A program made the translations under genes and the position numbers. This document shows positions 26,184 to 37,855 of a DNA stretch of 64,000 bases, piece after piece. The number at the start of each line of letters is the position of its first letter. Position 1 is the first letter of the stretch. The stretch covers positions 4,154,001 through 4,218,000 of the forward strand of contig JAGGNK010010225.1 in assembly GCA_017590115.1 (NCBI GenBank). The letters run 5' to 3'. The stretch is from Montifringilla adamsi. Its lineage: Eukaryota; Chordata; Aves; Passeriformes; Passeridae. The notes below the pieces were generated by a model. That model worked only from the letters and a program-made list of their open reading frames with translations, searched no databases and was not told the origin of the DNA.

Positions 26184-27539
26184 GACTGAGGTCAGTATCT
26201 CAGCACACAGAGGGCAGTTGGTAACTCAGCCAAGAACCATGGGGCAAGTTTCTAATTATTCACTATAGGCAGCCCTTTGAATCCTGAGAGCTGTTTGGCT
26301 GCAGCCTCAAAGCACCCCTGGTCAGGCAGGGCCTTTTTGGTCTGCCTGGGCCTTAATTTTGATTTGAATCTTCTCCATCTCTGGTGATGCAGGCACAGCC
26401 CACGTACACAGTGCTGCTTGTGGGCATGAGCTGTGCCTCCATGCACTTGCCTTCCTTTCCCATGGGTGCAGCAACATCTTCTTGAAGACAAAGGCAACAG
26501 ATCAAGCTGGGATGAGCTTTGGATCACTCTCTGTCTCACTGCACTGGGTCCTTAAGGAATTGTCATCTTTCCTTAGGCCTATAGATAGTGTCTCCTGGAG
26601 ACTGTGATAACGGCAGCATTCCGAGGGCAAAAACTAGCTTCCATGAATGTGGCTTAGTACCCAAAAATTACACCCTTTCATCGAAATCTCCAAATTATCA
26701 AGAAAAATGAATCTGTTTCTCTAGCACAGGAAGAATGTATGGTTGTTACATTCCCAAAATGTTCATCTCATATTCCTTCTCAAACACAACGGGTTTGAGG
26801 CCAGTATCCAGGACTGTGTTCTGATTATTAACATATAGGCAAAAGCTAACCTACTAATTAGCCTTTCTATGGCTTTAATTTAATATCTAATCTATAAGGT
26901 TGAGCTTGTGAACATGCTGTGCTCAGGACGAACCACAGGTGCAAAAGCCTGCAGGGCTACATCATCAGCTGCTATTCCAACATTGCTGCTGAGCCTAAGT
27001 ATTTCATTGTTTTTGACAATACAAAATGCATACAAGCTATAAGCTCCAAGAAAGAATCTGCTTCTTTATTTGTATAAAAATCTCCATCAACCCCGCCAAT
27101 CCTCAAAAAACAACTAAACAAAACACAAATACTTTAAGAGGTTGCATACACATCTTTGGAAGTAGGTTGGCAAAAAGGAAGAAAATATCTACTTCGGCTT
27201 TTTTGTTTAAAACACAAATATAACTCAAATCACTCTTGTCTATTTCTGCATACAACTTTGTTTGAATCAAGACAAGTGAACTAATCCTGGTGATTTGGTA
27301 ATTCAAAGATCTGCCATTATCACATACATAAAGAACTTCAGTACTAAATGAACTATCATTCTAGAGTAAATACTCCCATTTCTCACATGTACATGGTACC
27401 CAATCCTCTCCTTATAAGGAGCTGACAGGTCCCAAGGATATTTTAAAAAACTTTATTAAATTCTGAAGAAAACAAGCTTACAAAGTGTTCATCCTCCTCT
27501 ATAAAAAACCACAATCTTAAGGAAAGATGAGACAGACAT
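26184..27539. other. Non-coding DNA, locally G+C richer
   Basis: About 26260-26540 is richer in G+C than its surroundings and holds a 95-codon minus-strand frame rich in Arg, His and Gln with no recognisable family. No repeat was recognised. An exon cannot be excluded but is unsupported. Confidence 0.4.
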
Positions 27540-27740
27540 CTCACCATTATTTGTTTCCCTTAAGCAAACTTCAGCATTTTTTAATAATTTAATTAAGGAT
27601 TAAGATCACTGTCTTTAATTAGGCAGCTCAGCTGCTGGCAGGTATGTTCCAGTTTATTTGGTAAACTGATCTGTTTATTGTAAGCTTTTCCCTAATTTTG
27701 TGTATATTGCATTAATTCCTACCACTTAGGATTTCTGTTG
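27540..27740. promoter_or_regulatory. Candidate conserved non-coding element, homeodomain and E-box motifs
   Basis: The stretch contains TTTAATTAAGGATTAAG (TAATTA core followed by a GGATTA OTX/PITX-type core), TTAATTAGG, and CAGCTCAGCTG with a CAGCTG E-box. A TGTTTAT forkhead-type word also occurs. No open frame crosses it. The arrangement resembles vertebrate developmental enhancers. This is inference from motif density in AT-rich DNA and could be chance. Confidence 0.3.
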
Positions 27741-30700
27741 CTCTGCACCTTAAAGAAGTGGAAATTAGTGAGATTTTTAAAATTCCTACTGAATTTCAAG
27801 CTGGCAAGAACAAAATGATCCACTATGGGCAGTATATAAAATATACATTACATATGTAACTATCAGTCCATAAAGATAGAAACAAGACACACATTTATGG
27901 AGAGATGCTGGTGATAGTTATTAATGATACAGCATGTTAGCACTCAATCTGACTTCCTTCTACGGACTCATAAGAATTTGACAAGAGCAAGGCAGACTGA
28001 AACAAACTCTGTGGATATTTTAGCATTTTAAATAACTGTTTATCAAAAAGTCTAAATAAATTTCATTCATGCCATGAGAAGGCTGACCTAGAACAGAGGC
28101 TAGATGGAGTTAAAGAATAAAGTAGAGTTTTTTTTAAAAGGACTCAATGGATGCACCTTGGGCAGTAAGAGCCCAGCCAGGGCTATACCCAAGATGAACC
28201 CAAAATGGTCACCAAATGGATGACCAGTCACGAGGTCTCTCATTTTTATAAGTTCTGGTCCATTTGCATATTGGAGTTAAATGTCCAGTTATAATTTTAG
28301 GTTATGAAGTCCCATCCTTCTTTTTTTCTCTCTTCAGTCCACATTGTTTATGCTCTTGGGCCTGAAATTTGGGTCAGTTATCATTGGTCCCAAGCTAGAA
28401 AAGGAATTGTTTTGTCTAGCTGCTCTGTGACAAGAGCTTACCATCCCTTAATATGAAGCTCAGAACTACACACTAAAGCAGTACAGAATCTGAAAATATA
28501 AAAGCTAAAACCTAAGGCATCACATTTTCTGGTTGGATCCAATGTTTGGAATGTCTGGGTTCACTTTCCAGGTTGTGGGCTTGCTTTCAACACCTATAGG
28601 AGCCAAAGTAATATGAGAGATGGAACTGGTAGTGAAAAATGTAAGGATACCCAAGCAATCGGTTGGAAATGAGAGGTTTCAAGAGCAAGTCAGCCCATCA
28701 TCATTGCAGAAAACAGGTGACCAAAAAAACCCAAAAAGGCTCATGACAGGGCTGTGAACAGGAAATTTGGTGTGGGAAGAAAGGTAGCTACGCTGGTTTC
28801 TTTTACTGGAACACAAGATAATAACTTCCACATTCTTGGTGCTATTAAATGCATTCAAGGTAGCTGTACAGACAATCAGTAAGAATCCAACCCAGAATGC
28901 AGGCAGCTCAGACAAGCTGACTGCACACAGACTCTGGGTAGCCTGTATAGATCTACTTGTGGAAAACAAAAGTCAAAGCAAGGTAAATATGGCTCTATTT
29001 TAGAATGAAGCTTACAAAAATTGAAAATATAAAACTCCTGCATCTCCTAGCTCTCTGCTACTCTTAAAAAACAATTTTAAAGAATTCTAAAAGTTCCTTT
29101 TTATTTCTAAAGATAAAAAGTAAAGTTACATTTCTTATTTATGAAAACACCAGCAGAGACAGAAGAAACATGATTCCCATTGCTGACTCCTTGATATGCA
29201 CCGTGCCTTGGATAGGTGAGGCAGACAAATATTGGATGACAATAACTTCCAATTCCTAAATATTTTTCATTCCTCCAAATGATATATTGCTGCATGCTTA
29301 TATTCCACAGTGGCCCCATATAAACATACACTGTTTGTTTTTCAACTACTTTTAAATCCTAGGCATTCCAGCTAACAACATTGATAGCCCAATGGACTTA
29401 GTCAACAGTACTGCATTTCTAAAATAAAAATTTATTTGCTTTCCTTTTTTTCCCTTTTCTCTCACTCTCTTTTTTTGACCCCCTTCGTCAGGAGGCAGAT
29501 ATGAGAGCCTGCATTTTAAAATTCTAAATGAAGAACTCAATTTCCACACTGAAACCATTTTTCATGCTGAGGTTTTGTATTCACTTCCATAGCTGCACTG
29601 AGTATAAAATAGAAGATCAAAGTGGAAGAATCAGTAGACTACAGCAGTTAAGTCTGAGTTCAGTTCACAGGAATGGTGCTCCAAGACTTGGACCTACCCA
29701 CTCATAAAAGCAGAGTTTTGCTGCCCCATGACCATGACATTATATTGAAACACTTAAACAGACCCGTGAGAAAACCTCAGATGTGCAACTCTGTCGGAGT
29801 GCACTGATGAGAGCCAAAACATACATTGGAAAACATGTATGGTCACACTCTTCTACCTTGAACAAACCTCACAGAGATTTGCTTTCCAAAAATATGAGAA
29901 TATGCTTCTCCAAACCAACAATTAATAGAAAAATGAAATGGAAAATAAGGCCTGAGGTAAGATAATTTTGTGCTCTCTCTTGACCCAAGGCAAGATCACC
30001 TGCATCTATGTTGCCTTGACTGGTGGGATGGAGTAAGGAATGCTAGATAGATTTGTAATAAGTATTTCATTATAATAATGGAAATAATTGGGAATATTGG
30101 GTTAATAATTATTCTTAATAATGAGAATAACTCAAAAATCACTCACTTTTTCATTGAGTATATCCAGCGTCAAAAACTTAAGGATTACCAATTCATTTTT
30201 CCTGATTAATAAAAGAACAGTCTTTAGTTTGATATCTATTATTTTTACCTTATTCTGGACAAACCAAGAAGCAGAAGCCTCTCTAATCTCCCACAATATG
30301 ATTTGTCTGGAGGAAAAGTATAGTTGTAACTTGTCACCTCCCCTCTGTTGCTGGCATATCTTGTATAGCAGGACAATGGGCAGAAGAAAAGATGAAAGGC
30401 AAATGCTGCATCTGTCCCTGGGGCACAGTTTAGTGAAGCAGTGAAGCCTGCAATCCCCTGGCCTTAGCAATACTCTCGGTACAAATGGCATCATTCCTTC
30501 TCAAGTTTTGTGCCTAACTTTGCACTTAGATGAAACATCTCTCACAGAATCAACCTTTGTCTCCCTGGTCAGGTGTTATACTGTGAGGGAGCATTGATGG
30601 ACTCCTGGGATCAAAAGGAAGAGAGAGGAAGAACATCCACACTTTTCCTCTTTTCTTTTTCTCCAATATTTGCATCCTGCTTTACTTTCTTGTGCTCACA

Positions 30701-31864
30701 GTGCCCTTCATTTCACTTCCCAGATGGATATTTCCCTTCACCACTGATGAATTCAGTCTGTTGGCCTCCAAAGTAGAAACAAAATTAACTGCTCAAAATT
30801 CTAAGGATTACCTTGGAGCTCCTGGGACTGTGAAAAATATCCTTTTCCAAAACAGTGCTTTCACTGAGACCCTCAGCCCTCTGCCAGGAATAGCAAATTC
30901 CTTAAAGTCTGGATATGGGTTTCACTGTCAGAGGTAATTAAACCTGAGTCTCAGCTAAAGTCTCCCCATGGATCTGGAAATGAATAAATGTAGCATCAAA
31001 ATGAAGTATTTGTTGCATCTGCTCACATTTTGTGCCTCTTCTGAAAAGTAGGAGAAAGAGCCTGCCCTATTCCATGCACTTTCACAGGATACAAGTAAGA
31101 ATATGACATTAATTTTGACAAAAAGACAAAAATTACAGACAGCCTTCAGATCTTTGCAATGTTGAAGTTACTGATAAATGCTACATCCATATGCAAAAGG
31201 CATACAAAGGCCCCAGTACTGAGCCTGAAGTTAATCTCAGACTACTGAGTGTCTCTTCTCTCTTGTGCTGCTACAACAGAAAAGGGTGGAGAGAAAGGAG
31301 GTTTGGAGAACTCCTCTTCTGGCTTCAAAAAACTAATTAAGATGCAAAATTGTCTTATTTGCTAGGAATTATTTCTTGTGAGCTGTGCCAAGTGTACTGT
31401 ATGCTTGCTTTCTTTTATAGCTGCAGTGCTGATGCACTAAATGAAGTGATGGAAATTTTGTGCTACAAAATGGAGTTAGTTTAACCCTGATTTATCATCT
31501 TCACAATTTTGAAAATTGAGGTTTTTGTTTCCTAGAGAAACTTGGAGAAGGAAAATAACACCTAGCCTATAAAAAAAAAAATTAAAAATAGTCCATTTGG
31601 ATTTTGTTGTAATTAGACTGGGCCAGTATATAGGCTTTTCAATATGTGACTGAAATTTTGCTGTCTTTTTTTCAGTAAGTTTATTTTCATGTGTCTCTAC
31701 CCAGCTACACACAGCAGAAGCACCATTCAGTGAATTTTACATCCTTTTAGGAATGCAAAGCATGTAAACAAATTGCATGCTTACATTTTTATTTTTTTTT
31801 AAATATAATTTTGGGGAGGGAGTGTCTTCAGGATAAAATTCGTCTCTAAGCAGATCCCAAGGGA
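27741..31864. other. Non-coding AT-rich DNA, CpG-depleted
   Basis: Open frames reach 120 codons (30132-30494 minus, mirrored by 30121-30444 plus) with no domain. A 12-bp palindrome, TTACATATGTAA, lies at 27848-27859. I counted no CpG at all in 31021-31620, which shows how strongly methylation-driven decay has acted here. No mobile element was recognised. Confidence 0.5.
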
Positions 31865-32545
31865 AACCATAGATAGAACTTTAATGGGCTGTCTATATTT
31901 AGCCAGCGCTATAAGACGTTCACGAGGCAACCAGCTTTATCATTATTCCCAGAGTCACACGTGGAACTCTGTGAAACCAGCTCACCAGGGATTAAACTTT
32001 AATAGTAAATGATTATATCCGTAGTTCAGTCTGTGCCTTCAGCTGCAGTAGTCACCCAGGTCAGGACCACATGCAGCCCCACGAGATACAGGCAGCTCAG
32101 CAGCCTTGTGTGAGCTACGGAATGAGAAGCACAGCAAGCAATGGAGCCTGGTGCCAAGGCTCCTGTACTGGTGCCAGCGGGGCTCCTTCCATGTGTGGAA
32201 CAGTTGATGCAAGTACAGGACTTTGGGGAGCTGTGCTAGCCTGGATTCTTGACGTCACACTGCGCCACACGAACACCGCTCACCGCTTGGAGGCAGCTTG
32301 GGGATTTCTAACACCGTGCTGCCCTGCTTCATGGGGTCATGATTGCGCCACCTTAAACTTGGCCATTTAAATATGAAAAGCAAAAGCAAGGAAATTAAAA
32401 TATCAACACCAACTCCTGACATAGACGCTTTCTTAATTAGAAGCGTATGTGTTTGTACATTGTTATTCTCTTCGGGTCTGAGAAAAAGCATAAGTATGTT
32501 ATCATCTGCCTTCATTTTAAGTGGGCTTTCTGGAGAGGTTTTGCA
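31865..32545. promoter_or_regulatory. CpG-retaining patch, candidate enhancer or promoter
   Basis: I counted 18 CpGs between about 31901 and 32480, while the 600 bp at 31021-31620 has none. The patch is also richer in G+C. It holds a perfect MEF2-type site CTATATTTAG (31893-31902), a CACGTG E-box (31958-31963), a full cAMP-response palindrome TGACGTCA (32250-32257) and an AT-rich CCATTTAAATATG at its distal side. A 99-codon plus-strand frame (32071-32370) crosses it but has no recognisable product. CpG retention implies germline hypomethylation, strong purifying selection or both, as at active enhancers, promoters and conserved exons. Whether it is an enhancer, a promoter with a first exon, or a conserved exon cannot be decided from sequence alone. 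Confidence 0.45.
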
Positions 32546-34663
32546 TTCATAGGCTAATAAGCACAGCTCTGATATTTACACTCACAATAGAACAGACTTA
32601 TCAGTTCTGTCAGACATGATTTAGTTATGAATTACGGGACTCCACCCTGGTTATTTACAGATGCAGCTCGAAGAAGGTGACCTTTCCCTTCCCTGGGAAA
32701 TGCTCTGTTCCTGTGAGAAGTGCATGAAGAGCTGCACTCCTTAACAAATCTAACAACACGTATGGAGAAAAGAAACATCCACAGAAGATAATTTGTCACC
32801 TTCTACACCTTTTTTGACTCAGTGTGCCAGAACTTGGTAAACGCATACAATAAATATGTATTTCCACCAGGTGTTAGACATACTTATTCTATACTTTCAA
32901 TTAAAATCAAATTGTTACCATACTTTCAGTATTCCTTATAGAGAGAATGAGAGTGTAGGCATCCAGCATAGCCTAATTATCAAGTTGCTTTACTACCTCT
33001 GTTGTCAAAGGCAAGTGATGGAGCCAAGCCCTTCAGAAGACAAACCATCTGAGCTTGGAAACATCCTTGGAACAGGATGACTTGCCTTTGGGAGGATGCA
33101 GGATGTCTGGTTAGAACCAACTGTTTAAACTCAGGAGAGATCAACATCAACAATAAACAGCATCCAATATTCCATGACTGCAAGAGAAATGAAGTGACAG
33201 TGAGGCAAACATTACCCAGAGTTAAAAGTGAAGTCATATATAAAAAAAAATTCCAAATATTCCTGCATATAAGATATTTTCAGTGACTGTTGATTTCTGA
33301 TGCCAAATGTGAAAGGGAGAAAACAATAACTAAGCTTTCCAGGATTAAATCCCACTGCAGTTTTATACACTTTAAGGTTCATCCTGTGGAGGACTCAAAA
33401 GCTACAGATGACCAGAAAAAAAACAATACTGGTCAGCAAAAAATGCATGAAAATAATATCTTAGCAACCATGATGGCAAGCAGACAGCAGCACCATACCT
33501 CCTTTGGCACCTGCTCAGGTGTGGAGCATGATTACTATCATGACAGAGAAAAATCCACAGGCATGACAGGACCCTTGACCACACTTGCAGGTTCACTGTT
33601 CATTTGGAATCACTGTTTGTTTTCCTTTCAGTAAATTAGCTTCTCACCAGTTTCCTGGCAGACAATCAAATCACTGTGTACATGATGCTCTGAGGGAGAG
33701 ATCCAAGGTATCCAGGAGTTTAGGAAAAGAAAAAAACCATCTAAGTAATTCTAACTTCAATGGGGTGGGGAGAAACCATCTTCTGCTCATCCATGTAGCC
33801 ACCATGCTTCTTTATATAGAAAAATTCCATATATATTGAGTCACCCCCAGGATGTTACACCTATGGATAGCAGAAGGCATCCTTCCTGTATTTGACCCTA
33901 TTTTTTATAGCTCTTGTCTTTCATACGTATTTATGGGATAAGATCTCTCACAATTAGTTTCAGCCTTCAAGCTACTTGTTGTTGTTCTTAAGTTTGAGGT
34001 AAACAGTGCAAAACATTTTGTTGCATAGATATTATTTTCGCTTCTGAGCAGGAGCCAAATATAGCAGTATGGACTCTGCACTGGGAATCGATTAATGTGA
34101 GCTCTCTTCAGCAATAAATTCTGATGGCTAGCAGCAGTGGTTTGGGCTGGCCGACCAAGAGTTTCTCTGTGTTTCCTCCCCCAAGATAAAAGCAAGGCAG
34201 AATCCAGCAATACGTGTAAGCAAGTCCAGTTATTTTTCCAGCAAAATTGTTTTTCAAGACTTACTTTCACTTTACCTGTCTTTTCACACAGCTATAGAGA
34301 TCTGGCTGGCAAAACAGAACAAAACCCAAACAAGTCAACAAACAACAAAAGGGCAAAGAAATGAGAACACCCTAGTGAGGAAGTTTTATTAGCTGTACGG
34401 TTTTCAACAGAAGCTGGCCAAAATTTAAAATTTAGGGCAGGATTAATCCTTTCCACATTCAGCTTCATTATTTCTCTAAATTCTTCATAGTTAAGGCTTA
34501 GCTTATCCCTGTGCTGGTTTCCCTCGTGGGCCTGTTTTCCAAATGATGAGTAACAGTTTGGAAGTGAGTTTCATTCCAATTTCCTCACCCAATTTGTACT
34601 CTGAATTTGATCTAAAAATATTTTTAGTGGAAAGTGCTCTATAAAAGTCTCAGTCAGAGAAAG
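32546..34663. other. Non-coding DNA between CpG patch and solo LTR
   Basis: Open frames are up to 121 codons (33905-34270 minus) without domains. A few CpGs persist near 32630-32850 and then become rare. No repeat family or RNA gene was recognised. Confidence 0.5.
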
Positions 34664-35225
34664 TGTCTTGATTTAACCTCAGCTGGCAACTAAGCACCTC
34701 ACAGCCACTCGCTCGTTCATACCACACACTCCCACCAGGATGAGGGAAGAAATCAGAAGAATAAAAGTGAGAAAAGTAATGAGTTGAGATAAAGACAGTT
34801 TAATTTGACAGAAAGGAAAGAAGAGAACAATACTGTTAATAACAGTAATGATAAAAGAGGTAGAATATGCAAAACAAGTGAAGCACAATGCAATTCCTCA
34901 CCACTTGCCAACTGGAGCCCAACCAGTTCCCAAGCCAACTTTCTCCCCACCCTATATCCTGAGCATGATGTCATATGATATGGAATATCCCCTTGGCCAG
35001 TTTGGGTCTGTTGTCCTGGCTGTGTCCCCTCCCAACTTCTTGTGCCCACTCTTCTCGCTGGCAGGACAGGAGAAGTTGAGAAGTCCCTGATGTAGAATGA
35101 GAACTGCTTAGCAACAGCTTAAACTTCAGTGTGTTATCAACATTATTCTCATACTGAATCCAAAACACAGCACTGTATCACCTACTAGGAAGAAAATTAA
35201 CTCTATTGCAGTCAAACTCAGGAGA
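34664..35225 (-). mobile_element. Solo LTR of an avian endogenous retrovirus (ERVL-like)
   Basis: The roughly 560-bp block matches, from memory, a very common avian LTR family whose forward strand starts TGTGCTGGTTTTGGCTGGGA and ends in GGTTAAACCACGACA-like sequence. Here it lies on the minus strand. The U3 start is at about 35225 (degraded), with GAGTTAATTTTCTTC following, and the 3' end at 34664 reads GGTTAAATCAAGACA. On the minus strand a weak TATA-like GATATAGG lies near 34952-34959. An ATTAAA polyadenylation signal lies at 34799-34804, just before CTGTCTTTATCTCAACTC. No gag, pol or env remnant or partner LTR flanks it, so it is a solo LTR left by LTR-LTR recombination. A clean target-site duplication is not evident, so the boundaries are good to about 5 bp. 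Confidence 0.88.
34799..34804 (-). terminator. LTR polyadenylation signal ATTAAA
   Basis: ATTAAA on the minus strand lies in the expected R-region place of the solo LTR, downstream of its degraded TATA-like box. It is a variant hexamer used by many retroviral LTRs. Present activity is unknown. Confidence 0.5.
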
Positions 35226-37825
35226 GAGTGACAGCATTATCTTCCTTAAGATAAGATTAAACTTTGAAATATTCTGCCCCAAGCACCGCTGCTTCCCTTT
35301 TGAATAGGAACTGATGCTGCACCTGTGGAAAATCCACCTTCCAAGTTGTCTTGGAGTCATAACATCTAGAAACCTAGACTGATGTAGTCCTGAACAGGCA
35401 AACACAATGAAGAGCTAGATTTCATTAGAATGTCATGAGATCAAATTGTTTCTGATTAACAGTTTAAGTCTGAAAAATTGGAAATTCCTTCTTAAAAAAA
35501 AAAAATGCAAAAATCCCTCCCTTTCCCCTACCCACCAACAACTCCAGCAATTTTGTTTGGGCTTTAGATACTAGCTACAGAATTTTGGTGATGTTGGAAA
35601 CCAGCCATTTATTCAAACAATTTTTGCACATCAGAATTTTTCTAGTGCTTCATACAAATTTAGTTCTCACTCTATCGCTGCTTAATTTCCTTAATAGCCT
35701 CTTATGATGGATATACCAATGAAATTATAGTCAAGAACTTCAGAGCAGCTTTTGCTGCTATTTTCTAAAAGTATTCAAGAACATTTGTAGACCCTGTGAT
35801 GTAATAAAGAGTACAGCTGGTTCATGATTGAAATCAGCAAATAAAAGGAATAAAAACAGGGTGATTATCTAATAGCCTGTTCTCTTATTAAAATTTTGTA
35901 ATCTAGATAATTGAACTCCAATCCTAGTCCTTGAATATTCTTCAAGCTAGCAAAAAGGATTTACAGTGTTATTCTTTCCCATATGCCAAGCACAGAACCC
36001 AAAGAAGCAGTATCTAAATACAGAATTATGAGTATAGGAAGAGATAATATGCAGCTGATTCCTTCTGTTCCCAATTTCAGGACTCCAAGGACATGGGAAG
36101 AGGACATGAGTCCAAACTCAGCAAATGAAGTGTGTCTACTAATCTTCTGTCTGTCCTTTTATGCCATGCCTTTACTAAACTTAAAATTCAGTCATTTGGA
36201 GCCAGCTAATGGCTTCAAAGGAGGCTGAATCAACCAAGAGGAACTCTGCACATTGGCCACAGCCATACCCTTTTGACTGCAGGAACAGCCTGGGAGGGAT
36301 TTGCTGTACAGGCTGACTATGATTCCCTAACGTGCAGCAGCTCTTTTGCTCCAGCAGGAAAAAGAAAGCAATGATAGAAGGTCTGAGGCATCTCAGGCTT
36401 CAGAAAAGAAATCTCTTTTTGTACAGAAAATACCTTCTGCATTTATCTATAAACTGGAAGGAAAACCTCCTGCTTGTGTCAGAAGAGCTCAAATATGTTG
36501 GTGAATTGTTTTATCAGAGATGTATCTCTCGACATTTGAAATGACAAAGAACTGAATCTTGCAATTAGGGAAGACAGTACCACCTCACCTACAACTGACT
36601 GTTTTATAGCCCACATCAGCAAAAGTTTTTTTAGATCAAATTGGAAGTGCAGTGAGAGCCTGAAGCTGACCAGAATCATAATGCAATGGAAAACCTCACA
36701 CAGACACCTGTTTCAAAGAGATTCCTGACTCAATTGGCAGATCAAAGAGTGTCAACTACTGCTGATAAGCTCAGATAAGCCCCTGGAACTCTGGATGCTT
36801 TGCAGATCCCAAACCTCTTAACACAAGAGGCTCACTTATCACAGTTTCTTTAGGGTCTCCTGAAATTAACTGACAAAATTTCACAGTGTATAAAAGAGGA
36901 TATCTTAGGAATGAGTACTGCACTCCTTTTCCCCAGGCCAGCATGCTCCCCCTCACAGGTTCATCTCCCAAGTGTTCAGTGAAGTAAATTAGAGAGTAAA
37001 TTGAATGGCAGTTCTTATTTTTATTTCCCCAAGAATTAGTGGAACAACAGCTAGAATACACACAGACACAGATGGCTAGAATGAGTATTATTTTTCTGCG
37101 AAGCAATTTCTCTCTCACTCTCTCTTTATCTGTCACATACACGTACTCTATTTCCTCTTCTGATGACAAGACTGACCAGGCTGCTGATCAGCTGCGTTGC
37201 TGATATTGACAATGACAAATCCCTTCTACAGCTCAGGAGAACCTTAAATAAATTCTCCCAAGACACTGGCAGACAGTCTCCTCCTTGCTCTGTCACTCAT
37301 GGTGAAGGCTGAAAGGCTGATTAGAAATTATGCAGGGGCATTCTAGAATAGAAAAAATCTCCTTGGTGGGGAATAAGTCAGGACTATAAAATGCATTTAA
37401 TTCCTTCTCTTTCCTCCTTCAGTTTTAATTAGGATTAAAATGTCTCTGCCAGATATTTTGGAATTACTTTCATTTTCTTACACTATGCATTAGCTTATCT
37501 GCTTCACATTATCCTGAAAAATAGTGGAGAATGAACTACTGGAAATAAAACTGTTGGAAGGCAAACATGCCAGAAAAATCAAAGGCTCTATTCATTTCCC
37601 CATCCCCTCCAGAACACATGCACATCAAAAGTTTGTGGCAAAAACTCAACCCTAACATTGACTTCTTTTCCTACAAACATATTTTCATTTCATTGTAACA
37701 GAACCTTGTTTCTGGGCAAATGATGAGCAAAAGAGTTGGCAAGAAGTAGAATCTTGGCTGGTCAGGGCTTGTCAGAAGTTTATGAATTGCATTCATCACT
37801 TCTCAGGACTAGGTGCATCATCTCC
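35226..37825. other. Non-coding DNA; one 132-codon orphan frame
   Basis: The only notable frame is 36771-37169 on the minus strand. It has an acidic start, a basic stretch and a hydrophobic segment (IILILAICVCVYSS) at about residues 27-40. Its start overlaps a TC/GA-rich stretch (about 37100-37130) that accounts for the charged residues. The length is within chance expectation for this composition, and no ribosomal or splice context supports it. No repeats were recognised. Confidence 0.45.
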
Positions 37826-37855
37826 CATGTTTTATAAATCTCATGTTTTATAAAT
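37826..37855. repeat. 16-bp tandem duplication
   Basis: CATGTTTTATAAATCT at 37826 is followed at once by CATGTTTTATAAAT, a near-complete second copy without mismatches. It is a minor slippage duplication. Confidence 0.85.

Noticed and set aside
36771..37169. 132-codon minus-strand frame with acidic N-terminus and a hydrophobic segment, resembling a small membrane protein
   Set aside because: Length is within chance expectation for 64 kb of AT-rich DNA in six frames. The charged start comes from a TC/GA-rich stretch, and no promoter, splice or homology support is visible.
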